A DNA stretch of 64,000 bases. It comes from DATARN01 sp963851105 (GTDB lineage Bacteria; Actinomycetota; Acidimicrobiia; Acidimicrobiales; Palsa-688). The position numbers were made by a program, and so were the translations under genes. The first letter of the stretch is position 1, and every line of letters begins with the position of its first letter. The stretch covers positions 647,598-711,597 of the forward strand of contig CAWKNP010000008.1 in NCBI GenBank assembly GCA_963851105.1, written 5' to 3'. Below the pieces are notes generated by a model, which ran no database searches, had not been told where the DNA came from, and saw only the letters and a program-made list of their open reading frames with translations. Below, in pieces: positions 29,830-38,100 of this stretch.

Positions 29830-31176
29830 ATGGAGCGACAAGCTGACTACGTCCTGCGTACCGTCGAGGAACGGGGAGTCCGTTTCATCCAGTTGTGGTT
29901 CACCGACGTGCTCGGCATCCCCAAGACGTTCAACATCACGCCGGCCGAGTTGGAGAACGCGCTGGAAGAGGGCATGACCTTCGACGGCTCCGCCATCGAC
30001 GGCTTCAGCCGGGTGCAGGAGAGCGACGTCCTGGCCCACCCCGACCCCAAGACCTTCCAGCTCCTTCCCTATCTAGAGGGCCAGCCGGTCGCCCGGGTGG
30101 TCTGCGACATCGCCAATCTGGACGGGACGCCCTTTGAGGGCGATCCCCGCCACGTGCTGCGCCGGGCGCTGGAAAAGGCCCGAGAGCACGGGTTCTCCTT
30201 CTACTGCGCCCCCGAGCTCGAGTACTTCTACTTCCCGCTGCCCTCGGCGGGCGCCGATGTGGGCGCCAAGCCGCCGGAGCCCCTCGACCGAGGTTCGTAC
30301 TTCGAGCTGACCACCGCCGACCGCTCCACCGAGCTGCGCCGGCGCACCGTCATCACCCTCGAGGACATGGGCATCCCCGTCGAGTACAGCCAACACGAGG
30401 ATGCTCCCAGCCAGCACGAGATCGACCTGCGCTACACCGACGCCATGACCATGGCGGACACGGTCATGACCGTCCGCCAGGTCGTGAAGGAGATCGCGGC
30501 GCAACAGCAGGTCATGGCCACGTTCATGCCCAAGCCCCTGGCCGGCGTCCAGGGATCGGGGATGCACACCCACCTGTCGCTGTTCGACGGTGACACCAAC
30601 GCTTTCCACGACGAGGCCGACGAGTACCACCTGTCCGAGACCGGCAAGCGCTTCATCGCCGGCCTGCTGCGCCACGCCCACGAGATCACGGCGGTCACCA
30701 ACCAGTGGGTCAACTCCTACAAACGGTTGATCGTCGGCTACGAGGCGCCGACGTACATCTCCTGGGCGCGCAACAACCGCTCGGCGCTCGTGCGGGTGCC
30801 TCCGACCAAACGCGGGAAAAAGGAGTCGACGAGGATCGAGTATCGCGCCGCCGACTCGTCGGCCAACCCCTACCTGGCATTTGCCGTGATGCTGACCGCC
30901 GGGCTGGCGGGGATCGACGGGGCGTACGAGCTGCCGCCTGAGGCGGCCGCCAACCTCTACGAGCTGACGACCGAGGAGCGTCTGGCCGAGGGAATCGAGT
31001 CACTGCCCGGCTCATTGTCGGACGCCATCAGGACCATGGAGAACTCCGAGCTCATGGCCGAGGCTCTCGGCGAGCATGTCTTCGAATGGTTCATCCGCAA
31101 CAAGCGGGCGGAATGGGCCGACTACAAGGCCGAGGTGACTCCATTCGAGTTGCGCCGATACTTGACGTCACTGTAA
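29830..31176 (+). CDS. Second glutamine synthetase (GlnA2-like type I)
   Basis: A 448-residue GSI-alpha-like enzyme. Active-site blocks are present: EELYFYFP-type block as PELEYFYFPLP, QHEIDLRYTDA, GSGMHTHLSLF, NNRSALVRVP and IEYRAADSSANPYLAF. The adenylylation site is not conserved (NLYELTTEER replaces the LYDLPPE motif), so GlnE should not modify it. Actinobacteria often carry such a GlnA2 beside glnA/glnE; some homologues act on gamma-glutamylated amines. The start at 29830 gives the normal length. Confidence 0.93.
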   Translation: MERQADYVLRTVEERGVRFIQLWFTDVLGIPKTFNITPAELENALEEGMTFDGSAIDGFSRVQESDVLAHPDPKTFQLLPYLEGQPVARVVCDIANLDGTPFEGDPRHVLRRALEKAREHGFSFYCAPELEYFYFPLPSAGADVGAKPPEPLDRGSYFELTTADRSTELRRRTVITLEDMGIPVEYSQHEDAPSQHEIDLRYTDAMTMADTVMTVRQVVKEIAAQQQVMATFMPKPLAGVQGSGMHTHLSLFDGDTNAFHDEADEYHLSETGKRFIAGLLRHAHEITAVTNQWVNSYKRLIVGYEAPTYISWARNNRSALVRVPPTKRGKKESTRIEYRAADSSANPYLAFAVMLTAGLAGIDGAYELPPEAAANLYELTTEERLAEGIESLPGSLSDAIRTMENSELMAEALGEHVFEWFIRNKRAEWADYKAEVTPFELRRYLTSL

Positions 31177-31196
31177 CGCCGCGCCCGATCAAATCT

Positions 31197-31877
31197 ATGG
31201 AGCCGCTCCTCATCTTCCCCGACCCGGCGCCGCCTGCGTTGGCCCAGGCGCTCGACCTGGCGGGCTATCCCTGGAAGGCGGCCGGGTCGACCGAGGCTGC
31301 GGACCGGTTGGAACCGGAAGACGGTTGGTCCGGCGCCATCATCGGCGCCGACGAGGACCCCGAAGGGGCCTTCGCGCTGTGCCGGGCACTGCGCAAACGG
31401 GATTTGCCCTTCGAACCGGTCCTGCTGCTCGCCACGGGCTCCCAGCTGGCCGAGCTCGAGCTGCGGGAGGACCTATTCGACGACTTCTGCCTAGCCCCGT
31501 TCCACGCTCGCGAACTCGAGGCCCGCTTGGCCCACCTCTTCTGGCGCACCGGTCGTGGCACCCGGCCGGAGCTGGTCGAGTACGGGCCACTGGTACTGAA
31601 TCTCGAGACGTACCAGGCGGCGGTGGGCGGGCGGCCCCTCGACCTGACCTACATGGAGTACGAGCTGTTGAAGTTTCTGGCCACCCACCCCGGCAAGGTC
31701 TTCACCCGGGAAACCCTGCTTAGCCGGGTATGGGGTTACGAGTACTACGGCGGGGCGAGGACGGTGGACGTCCACATCCGGCGCCTTCGGGCCAAGCTGG
31801 GCGAGGAACACGCCAGCCTGATCTCCACGGTCCGCTCGGTCGGCTACCGCTTCGGCCAAAGCCGCTGGGGCATCTGA
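31197..31877 (+). CDS. OmpR-type orphan response regulator, GlnR-like
   Basis: A 226-residue regulator. The C-terminal winged helix is clear: DLTYMEYELLKFLATHPGKV, TRETLLSRVWGYEYYGGAR and VDVHIRRLRAKLGEE. The receiver-like N-terminal half is degenerate. The usual phosphorylated Asp stretch reads SGAIIGADEDP, and the conserved Lys is replaced in LAPFHARELEARL. This matches the known behaviour of actinobacterial GlnR, which has an atypical receiver and works without a kinase. Its place directly after the synthetase gene supports nitrogen control. The frame is open to 31086, but the ATG at 31197 begins the domain. Confidence 0.85.
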   Translation: MEPLLIFPDPAPPALAQALDLAGYPWKAAGSTEAADRLEPEDGWSGAIIGADEDPEGAFALCRALRKRDLPFEPVLLLATGSQLAELELREDLFDDFCLAPFHARELEARLAHLFWRTGRGTRPELVEYGPLVLNLETYQAAVGGRPLDLTYMEYELLKFLATHPGKVFTRETLLSRVWGYEYYGGARTVDVHIRRLRAKLGEEHASLISTVRSVGYRFGQSRWGI

Positions 31878-31906
31878 CCGGCAACATCCCCGGCGGTGGG
31901 ACCCAA

Positions 31907-32215
31907 CCGTGAACACAACAGGCCCACCCAGCAGCCCCTACCGTTCACCGGTCCGGCGCGGCCGCCGGGGTTCGGACGATCCTGACGAACCGTGAACACA
32001 ACAGGCCCACCCAGCAGCCCATACCGTTCACGGGTCCGGCGCGGGCCGTCAGGGTTCGGACGATCCTGACGAACCGTGAACACAACAGGCCCACCCAGCA
32101 GCCCATACCGTTCACGGGTCCGGCGCGGGCCGTCAGGGTTCGGTCGGCAATGACGAACCGTGGACACAACAGGCCCCCCCACCAGCCCATACCGTTCACG
32201 GGTCGAGGCGAGACG
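31907..32215. repeat. Tandem array, 83-84 bp unit, about 3.7 copies
   Basis: Units begin CCGTGAACACAACAGG at 31907, 31990, 32074 and (as CCGTGGACAC) 32158. Within most units CCGTGAAC is matched by a complementary GTTCACGG about 30 bases later, so each can fold into a hairpin. The last unit has diverged. It starts 30 bases after the GlnR-like gene. Confidence 0.88.
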
Positions 32216-32398
32216 CAAACGTAGGGGTTCGGTAACCCGGCCCAGGCGTACGGGGGGCTCGGTCACCCCGATCCGAAGGACCGGGTGACCGACCGAATGA
32301 CGGCGAGCGGAGCGAGATCGTCGGTCGGAACAAGAGGAAGGCGTCGGCGCAGCCGACACGACGCAGTAGGGGGGTCGAGGGGGGCAGAGCCCCCTTCG
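32216..32398. other. Hairpin-rich non-coding segment
   Basis: Between the array and the next gene are two perfect hairpins: GTCGGC-GCA-GCCGAC at 32343-32357 and GGGGGC-AGA-GCCCCC at 32380-32394. The second, next to the stop of the minus-strand gene, could terminate transcription, but it lacks a T-run. No coding capacity is seen. Confidence 0.5.
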
Positions 32399-32593
32399 TC
32401 AATGGTTGGTCTCGATCAGCTCGCTGCCGGCGTGGACAGTTTCTGCATTTTCCTTCAGCAGGTAGCCCATGGTGATGGCTCCGAGGGACCCGCTCATGAG
32501 AAAGACGATCGGCAGAGCGAAAACGATGATTACGGCGAGGACAAGTGCTCCGATGATCACGACGCAGACCTTCCCGAATTCACGTAAGCCCAC
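32399..32593 (-). CDS. Small membrane protein
   Basis: A 64-residue protein starting with GTG at 32593: GLREFGKVCVVIIGALVLAV begins a long hydrophobic stretch through FALPIVFLMSGSLGAITMGY, probably two helices, followed by a hydrophilic end (KENAETVHAGSELIETNH). I do not recognise it. It overlaps the end of the RidA gene by 37 bases in another frame, so the two are co-transcribed. Confidence 0.6.
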   Translation of the reverse strand: MGLREFGKVCVVIIGALVLAVIIVFALPIVFLMSGSLGAITMGYLLKENAETVHAGSELIETNH

Positions 32594-32940
32594 ACCTCGA
32601 TTTCGACGGCGGCTCCCAACGGGAGCGCGACCACGGCGACCGCCGAGCGGGCGGGGCGATGGTCGCCGAAGGCGGCCAGGTAGGCGTCGTTCATTGCGGC
32701 AAAGTTCTCGATGTCGGTGAGAAACACGGTCGTCTTGACCACGTCGCTCAGCGCGGCTCCCTCGGACTGCAGGAGCGTCTCGGCGTTGGCCAGCGCTTGG
32801 GTGACCTGGGCGGCCAGGCCTTCCACCAGAAGGCCTTGCGCCGTTCCTAGCTGTCCGCTGCAGATAAGCCATTCTCCGGCTCGAACGACGGGCGTGTAGG
32901 GGCCGAGCGGCTTCGGTGACTCGTTGGTGACAACAACCAT
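32557..32940 (-). CDS. RidA-family reactive-enamine deaminase
   Basis: A 127-residue RidA/YjgF domain; family members hydrolyse reactive enamine and imine intermediates to ketoacids and ammonia. VVRAGEWLICSGQLG, KTTVFLTDIENFAAMNDAYL and the substrate-binding arginine in RPARSAVAVVALPLGAAVEI are all present. The longer open frame is ignored because the ATG at 32940 begins the domain. In mycobacteria a RidA gene lies near the WhiB4/ArsA-pair locus; here they are 14 kb apart. Confidence 0.88.
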   Translation of the reverse strand: MVVVTNESPKPLGPYTPVVRAGEWLICSGQLGTAQGLLVEGLAAQVTQALANAETLLQSEGAALSDVVKTTVFLTDIENFAAMNDAYLAAFGDHRPARSAVAVVALPLGAAVEIEVWAYVNSGRSAS

Positions 32941-33050
32941 GCAGGCCAGCACCCTAGCGGGCCTGTCCCGGGGCCGATGGGATGGTCCAATCAGCCAATC
33001 CGTCCAAAGGAAGCGACAGTGATGGCGTTTCCGGAGCAGCCCCGGCGGCG

Positions 33051-34622
33051 TTAGGCGAACTGGCCCCGCATGGTCGGCCAGTCCCCGGGTAGCCCCTGGG
33101 CGATCCACGTGGCCGCGGCCACCGCCGCGAAGACGGCGTCGCTGCCGTTGACGGGATCGTCGCTCGACGGCGCGATCGTTACCTCGATGGGCGGGGTGTC
33201 GATCGAGCGCAGTACCCCGAACGAGCGCATCGTCAGGTCCTGGGCCACGCCGGCATCATCGACCGCGATGCCCTCGCTGCAGACCCAGCCGAGCGCCATA
33301 TGGGCAGCACCGAGGGCGTAGGAGCGCAGGACGATCTCGTCGAGCGGTACGCCGCAGCAGACCTCGACCCGGACCCTGGTGGGACGGCCCGATGCGTCAA
33401 CGGAGACCTCGGCGGTGGCCCGCCCGCCGGCGGGCGACGTGACGGTCACGGGCTGCGAGATCCCGCCGCGAGCGCAGGCAGCGCCGGCGAGGAGGACGGC
33501 CGCCTCGACCCAGCCGGCGCCCCGCAGGGCGACAGAGGTCGGCGGTCCGGCGACATCGACCTCTTCCACAACCAGGCCGGGGGCCACCGCCGCGATGGCG
33601 TCGGCAACCCCCGGCGTCCGCGCCACCCGAATGACGCCGGTTCCGTCGGCACAGGCGCCGCCCGCGATCGGGGGGCGTTTCGGGCCAAGCAGGACCGTGT
33701 CCTCCCGGGAGAGGAGCACCCGCACCGGCCGACGGTACTGGTCGGCGAGGCGGCGGGCGGCGGCGGGAGCGGGACTGGCCACCTTCGCTCCAAAGGCGCC
33801 GCCGTTGCCGAGCGGCGTCGCGGGCACGCTTCCCGGCAGGCACCACGAGGCGTCGGTCTCGACGTAGGCCGGTTCCACCCACGTAGTCCGCAAGGTTGCG
33901 TCCCATGCGCCCGAAGGCAGTGACAAGGGGTGGCCGAGGGCCACTCCGCTGCGCCGTCCCGGGACCTTCCCGGCCGCCGCTCGGGCCTCGGTCAGCGATT
34001 CACCGACAGCCCACCCACCGCCGCCATCGGGGACCGCCACCAGGGCACCCGAAGGCGCCTGGTCGTCGGCAAATCCTCCCCGGCCGAAGGCAACGCCCAA
34101 CCCCACCTGCTGGGGCGAGCCCCCCTCGATGGTCGCCCGTAACGAAGCCGCCGAAAGGTCCCGGTCCCCGGGCGGCGAGGGCAAGGTGGCGGCAGCCTCG
34201 ACAATGCTCCGCCACCCGGTGCAGCGGCACAGGTGCGCCAGCAGTAGCCGGGAGGTGACGGCTTCGTCGACCACACCGCCGGCGTTGGCGGCGGCCAGCC
34301 GCACCACGATGCCCGGGGTGCAGTAGCCGCACTGGCTGGCCCCGGTGGCGCAGAAGGCGTCGGCCCACCGCTGCCGGGTCTCTTCCGGCAACCCGTCGAG
34401 CGTGGTTATGGCCCGCCCCGCCACCCGCCTCGCCGGAGTCACGCAGGCCACCCGGGGGCTCCCGTCCACCAGGACCGTGCAACAACCGCATTGACCCTGA
34501 GGACTGCATCCGTCCTTGGCGGCGCGCAGCCCGAGATGGTCGCGCAGCACCTCGAGCAGGGAGGACCCGTCGTCGGGGACCTCGACCGCGCTGCCGTCGA
34601 CCTGCAGTGCCAATGCCACCAC
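33051..34622 (-). CDS. Compact xanthine dehydrogenase-family fusion: 2Fe-2S subunit plus shortened molybdenum subunit
   Basis: A 523-residue protein. Residues 1-165 are a complete CoxS-type subunit with two 2Fe-2S clusters (CSPQGQCGCCTV; CGYCTPG; CRCTGW). The rest resembles parts of the CoxL molybdopterin subunit: GNGGAFGAKV, RPVRVLLSRED, and a C-terminal LDEIVLRSYALGAAHMALGW region. At about 350 residues this half is less than half the usual 750-800. The region where the catalytic Glu (KGxGE) belongs reads DDPVNGSDAVFAA. It may be inactive or use an altered chemistry. Confidence 0.75.
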   Translation of the reverse strand: MVALALQVDGSAVEVPDDGSSLLEVLRDHLGLRAAKDGCSPQGQCGCCTVLVDGSPRVACVTPARRVAGRAITTLDGLPEETRQRWADAFCATGASQCGYCTPGIVVRLAAANAGGVVDEAVTSRLLLAHLCRCTGWRSIVEAAATLPSPPGDRDLSAASLRATIEGGSPQQVGLGVAFGRGGFADDQAPSGALVAVPDGGGGWAVGESLTEARAAAGKVPGRRSGVALGHPLSLPSGAWDATLRTTWVEPAYVETDASWCLPGSVPATPLGNGGAFGAKVASPAPAAARRLADQYRRPVRVLLSREDTVLLGPKRPPIAGGACADGTGVIRVARTPGVADAIAAVAPGLVVEEVDVAGPPTSVALRGAGWVEAAVLLAGAACARGGISQPVTVTSPAGGRATAEVSVDASGRPTRVRVEVCCGVPLDEIVLRSYALGAAHMALGWVCSEGIAVDDAGVAQDLTMRSFGVLRSIDTPPIEVTIAPSSDDPVNGSDAVFAAVAAATWIAQGLPGDWPTMRGQFA

Positions 34623-34642
34623 CCGAGAGTAGGTTCGCCCCG

Positions 34643-35548
34643 GTGGATGCCGGTTTCACCCGTCGCAGCTTCCTGGCCGGCGTAGTCGGCGCGGCCACCG
34701 CCGTAGGTGCTGCCGCCTGCAGCAAGAGCAGCGGGGTCATCCACGTGGGCGCCGGCAACGCCGCCCAACTCAATCTCCTGCTGACATCGGGAGCCGTCGA
34801 CGGCTCGTCCGGCCAGGCGGTCTCGGTGTTCGTGGCCGGCGTCGACCAGCGAGTGGCGTTCGTCCTGAGCGGCAAGTCCGGGTTCCTGGCGCCCGCGCCC
34901 GGGTCGGTGACGCTGCAGTTCGGGCCCGACGACAAGCACTTCGGCCCGGCCGTCGCCGTCGACGTCCACGCCGATACCGGCGCGTCGGCGAGCACGTACC
35001 TGTCGACGAGCTACCAGTTCCCCAAGCCCGGGACCTACTGGCTGCGGGTCACCCACCAGGGCCAGAGCGCCGACTCACCGGTCGTGGCGATCGACCAGCG
35101 CGACGCCATGATCCCCCGTGCCGGCCAGCCGCTGATCTCCACGCCGACGCCGACCAAGGCCGACGCCCGCGGGGTCAATCCCATCTGCACCCTGACACCG
35201 AATTGCCCGTTCCACGAGATCAGCCTCGATGCCGCCATCGAGACGCACACCCCGATCGCCCTCATGTTCGCCACGCCGGCACTGTGCGAGACGGCGACCT
35301 GCGGGCCTGTCCTCGACACCCTGGTCCACGCCGCCGCGTCCTTCGGTACCAGGATCACCGTCGTCCACAGCGAGATTTTCACCGCCTTGTCCCGCAATGC
35401 CCCCAACACCCCGGCGGTGCTCGCCTACCACCTGCAGTCGGAGCCGCTGCTATTCCTGGCTGATGCCAAGGGCACCGTGGTCGAGCGCCTCGACGGCCTT
35501 TTCGGCCGCGCCGAGGTCACCGCGGGCCTTACCCGCCTGGTTGGCTAG
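34643..35548 (+). CDS. Tat-exported lipoprotein with thioredoxin-like domain
   Basis: A 301-residue protein. GTG at 34643 gives a short N-terminus ending in the twin-arginine motif FTRRSFLAG, a hydrophobic stretch and the lipobox GAAAC near residue 26. A beta-sandwich-like domain of about 120 residues follows, then a thioredoxin-like domain with ALMFATPALCETATCGP (Cys-x4-Cys) and FLADAKGTVVERLDGLFG. It is probably an extracytoplasmic redox lipoprotein. Its start lies 20 bases from that of the divergent molybdo-protein gene. Confidence 0.8.
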   Translation: MDAGFTRRSFLAGVVGAATAVGAAACSKSSGVIHVGAGNAAQLNLLLTSGAVDGSSGQAVSVFVAGVDQRVAFVLSGKSGFLAPAPGSVTLQFGPDDKHFGPAVAVDVHADTGASASTYLSTSYQFPKPGTYWLRVTHQGQSADSPVVAIDQRDAMIPRAGQPLISTPTPTKADARGVNPICTLTPNCPFHEISLDAAIETHTPIALMFATPALCETATCGPVLDTLVHAAASFGTRITVVHSEIFTALSRNAPNTPAVLAYHLQSEPLLFLADAKGTVVERLDGLFGRAEVTAGLTRLVG

Positions 35549-35653
35549 CCAGCACCGGCAAGACAGAGCCGGGCCCCCGCCGGCCAGGTTTTGACGGCGC
35601 TTCCGGGGCGCGACAGAGGACAAGACACGCCAAAGTCGAGGAGGAATGCCAAA

Positions 35654-35685
35654 CGCCCGCCACCCGCGACGACGGGTGGCGGGCG
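35654..35685 (-). terminator. Strong hairpin between convergent genes
   Basis: CGCCCGCCACCCG and CGGGTGGCGGGCG form a perfect 13-bp stem with a six-base loop. On the minus strand it is followed by TTT, so it most likely ends the Fe-S carrier transcript and perhaps also the opposing one. Confidence 0.65.
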
Positions 35686-35722
35686 ACGGGCGCGTACCTA
35701 CCGGGGGATTACCCGCAGCGGA

Positions 35723-36073
35723 TTAGCTGAAGGACTGGCCGCAGCCGCAGCTGCGCTGGGCATTGGGGTTGTTGATCGAGAAGCCGGCGCCCTGAAGACC
35801 GTCCTTGAAGTCGAGCGTGGCGCCCATGATGAGCGGGGCGCTCGCCGGGTCGACGACAACCTTTACATCGCCGTACTGCGATACCAGGTCATCGGCCGCG
35901 AACTCGCTGTCGAAGAACATCTCGTAGCTGTAGCCCGAGCAACCGCCGGGACGAACTGCGACGCGAAGAGCCAGTTCCGGGTTGCCCTCCTGCTTCACCA
36001 GCTCGCCGACCTTGGCGATCGCGGCGTCGGTGAGGCTGATGGTGGTGGTGCGGGTCTCTTCGGTGGTGCTCAC
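35723..36073 (-). CDS. A-type Fe-S cluster carrier (HesB/IscA/ErpA family)
   Basis: A 116-residue carrier that receives and passes on Fe-S clusters. The three conserved cysteines are in RPGGCSGYSYEM and the C-terminal RSCGCGQSF. Length and the FKDGLQGAGFSINNPNA segment are typical of actinobacterial ErpA. The GTG at 36073 has GGAGG about seven bases upstream. It is transcribed after the SufR-like regulator, with 36 bases between them. Confidence 0.94.
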   Translation of the reverse strand: MSTTEETRTTTISLTDAAIAKVGELVKQEGNPELALRVAVRPGGCSGYSYEMFFDSEFAADDLVSQYGDVKVVVDPASAPLIMGATLDFKDGLQGAGFSINNPNAQRSCGCGQSFS

Positions 36074-36109
36074 AGTTCGCCTCCAGAAAACGAGTGACTA
36101 GCGGTCATG

Positions 36110-36772
36110 CTATCGGCTGAGCAGGTCAACATGGCAGGGATCTCGGTCTTCGAGCGTGGCGAAGTGCCCTACCACAACTTCGGCATTGGGCACCCCGGCC
36201 ACGATGCCCTCGACGATGCCCCGGTGCAGGTGGCACACCAGGGCGGGAAACTCGGTCGCAACCTCCCGGAACGGGCAGCTGGCGAAGGCGACGGTGGTGA
36301 CGAGGCCGTCCTCACCGACCGCGGGATCGAAACCCAGGTCTGCCAGCTCATCGACCAGCGCCTCCAGGCAGGACTGGGTGCCGGCGGCGGCGCGCTGGGC
36401 GCCGGCGCGGAGGCCTTCGGCCCGGCCCGCCTCGGCCACCAGCTCGGCGTTGGGCCCCACGACCGCCGCCACTCCGGCCAGCAGGCGGGCCAGCAGCCGG
36501 AATCCCGACGGTTCGAGGCCGAGCGACGGGGCGTCGGGCGCCAGCGACCAGCGGTGCTGGGGGCGGCCGACGGTACCCCGGCTGTCGGCATCGACCTCGA
36601 GGAGGCCGACCTCACGCATGCGCTCCAGATGGGGCCGCACGGTGTTGGGGTGCAGGTCGAGGCTGTCGGCGATCTCGGTGGTCGACAGCGGCACCTCCGA
36701 GCGGGCCAGCTCCAGGTAGATGGCGTAGCGGGTGTTGTCGCCCAGGGCCTTGAACACCGGCAATCGATCCAC
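36110..36772 (-). CDS. SufR-like Fe-S cluster-sensing repressor
   Basis: A 220-residue winged-helix regulator. The DNA-binding domain has LSTTEIADSLDLHPNTVRPH and the wing DSRGTVGRPQHRWSL. The C-terminal half has ASCPFREVA, LVCHLHRG and a last Cys in DRDPCHVD, cysteines in the arrangement used by SufR to bind an Fe-S cluster. Between an A-type carrier and Mrp, control of Fe-S assembly is likely. I chose the GTG at 36772 because a TAATAT box lies eight bases upstream and overlaps the possible TTG at 36781. Confidence 0.85.
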   Translation of the reverse strand: MDRLPVFKALGDNTRYAIYLELARSEVPLSTTEIADSLDLHPNTVRPHLERMREVGLLEVDADSRGTVGRPQHRWSLAPDAPSLGLEPSGFRLLARLLAGVAAVVGPNAELVAEAGRAEGLRAGAQRAAAGTQSCLEALVDELADLGFDPAVGEDGLVTTVAFASCPFREVATEFPALVCHLHRGIVEGIVAGVPNAEVVVGHFATLEDRDPCHVDLLSR

Positions 36773-36780
36773 GAACGCCA

Positions 36781-36806
36781 ATATTACCGGGCCTCGCCGG
36801 TAGTAT
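36781..36806. promoter_or_regulatory. Divergent leaderless promoters with a shared inverted repeat
   Basis: On the minus strand TAATAT (36786-36781) serves the SufR-like gene; on the plus strand TAGTAT (36801-36806) serves mrp, seven bases before its GTG. The inverted repeat TACCGG-N6-CCGGTA (36785-36802) overlaps both -10 boxes. One bound repressor could shut both genes. Confidence 0.6.
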
Positions 36807-36813
36807 CCCGCTT

Positions 36814-38001
36814 GTGCCGATATTGCCCTCCCCCGAAGCCGTCGAGGGGGCCATGCGCGGCGTCATCGACCCCGAACTGGGCGACAACGTCGTCGACCTC
36901 GGCATGTACCTGAGCGCCGACATCGCTGACGACGGCGACGTGACGGTGCACCTGGCCCTCACGACCGCGGGCTGCCCGCTGCGGGCCCAGCTGCAGCGCG
37001 ACACGACCAGCCGGGTGGGGAGCCTGCCGGGCGTGACCAAGGTGCACGTCCGGACCAGCGAGATGTCACGCGAGGCCAAGTCGGCGGTCATGGCCCGGGC
37101 CCGCTGGAAGGTCCGGGAGAACGCGCCGCTCACCGATATCCCCGGCCGGACGAGGGTCGTCGCCATTTCCTCGGGGAAAGGGGGGGTCGGTAAGAGCTCG
37201 GTCACCGTGAACCTGGCCGCCACCCTGGCCACCCGGGGCTACACCGTCGGATTGCTCGACGCCGACATTGCCGGCTTCTCCGTTCCCCGCATGCTGGGAA
37301 TAGAAGGCCAGATCTCGGCCGAGGCCAATGAGGCCGATCCGAAGCGCCCCAAGATGCGCCCGATCGAGAAACGGTTTGGCGCGGGCGTGGTCAAAGTGCT
37401 GTCGATGGGTTTCCTGTCGCCCGAGGACGAGGCGATCATGTGGCGGGGGCTGATGCTCAACCGCGCCGTGCAGCACTTCTTGGAAGACGCCGTCTGGGGG
37501 GACCTCGACTACTTGTTGGTCGACATGCCGCCGGGGACCGGCGACATCCAGATGGGCCTGGCCCGGATGCTGCCCCGCACCGAGATGATCATCGTGACCA
37601 CCCCCGCCCTGGCCGCCCAGAAGGTCGCCGTGCGGGCCGCCGACATGGCCCGCAAGGGCTACCTGCGGGTGGTCGGCGTGGTCGAGAACATGAGCGGCTT
37701 CACCTGCGAGCATGGCACCACCTACGAGTTGTTCGGCAGTGGCGGCGGGGCTCGCCTGGCCGAAGAGATCGGGGCCCCCCTGCTCGGCCGGATCCCCCTT
37801 GAGGCGGGAGTCTCGGCGGGAGGCGACATCGGCGAGCCCGCGGCGCTCGGTACCGGGGCGGTCGCAGCCGCCTTCGCGGCCCTTGCCGACGCGGTGATGG
37901 AGGCGGTGCCGGTGGTTGAGATGCAGGACTGCACGGCCCGGCTGCTCGAAGCCGTCGACGACGCACTGCGCGGTCACGACGCTTCCCTGCCCGCCGGCTG
38001 A
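36814..38001 (+). CDS. mrp: Mrp/NBP35-family Fe-S cluster carrier ATPase
   Basis: A 395-residue protein of the Fe-S assembly pathway. An N-terminal MIP18/DUF59 domain (AMRGVIDPELGDNVVDLGMY, TTAGCPLRAQ) precedes a deviant Walker A ATPase domain (SSGKGGVGKSSVTVNLAA). DYLLVDMPPGTGDIQMGLA and VVENMSGFTCEHGT follow. Bacterial Mrp proteins usually have a Cys-x2-Cys here; only one Cys is present, a variation also seen in other actinobacteria. GTG at 36814 lies seven bases after the -10. Confidence 0.94.
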   Translation: MPILPSPEAVEGAMRGVIDPELGDNVVDLGMYLSADIADDGDVTVHLALTTAGCPLRAQLQRDTTSRVGSLPGVTKVHVRTSEMSREAKSAVMARARWKVRENAPLTDIPGRTRVVAISSGKGGVGKSSVTVNLAATLATRGYTVGLLDADIAGFSVPRMLGIEGQISAEANEADPKRPKMRPIEKRFGAGVVKVLSMGFLSPEDEAIMWRGLMLNRAVQHFLEDAVWGDLDYLLVDMPPGTGDIQMGLARMLPRTEMIIVTTPALAAQKVAVRAADMARKGYLRVVGVVENMSGFTCEHGTTYELFGSGGGARLAEEIGAPLLGRIPLEAGVSAGGDIGEPAALGTGAVAAAFAALADAVMEAVPVVEMQDCTARLLEAVDDALRGHDASLPAG

Positions 38002-38100
38002 GGCGGCCGCCGGACAGCAGCGGCTGCCGGTTCCGACCTCGGCGCCGTTTCCACCGACCGGCCGGCGCGCCTCGGTGCCTGCCGCGCCGGGGAGTTACCG

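Noticed and set aside
31907..32215. CRISPR-like repeat array
   Set aside because: The whole 83-84 bp unit repeats with no variable spacers, and there are no cas genes nearby.
32594..32872. Longer version of the 64-residue membrane protein
   Set aside because: The extension is an Arg/Pro-rich shadow of the RidA gene. The hydrophobic protein starts at the GTG at 32593.
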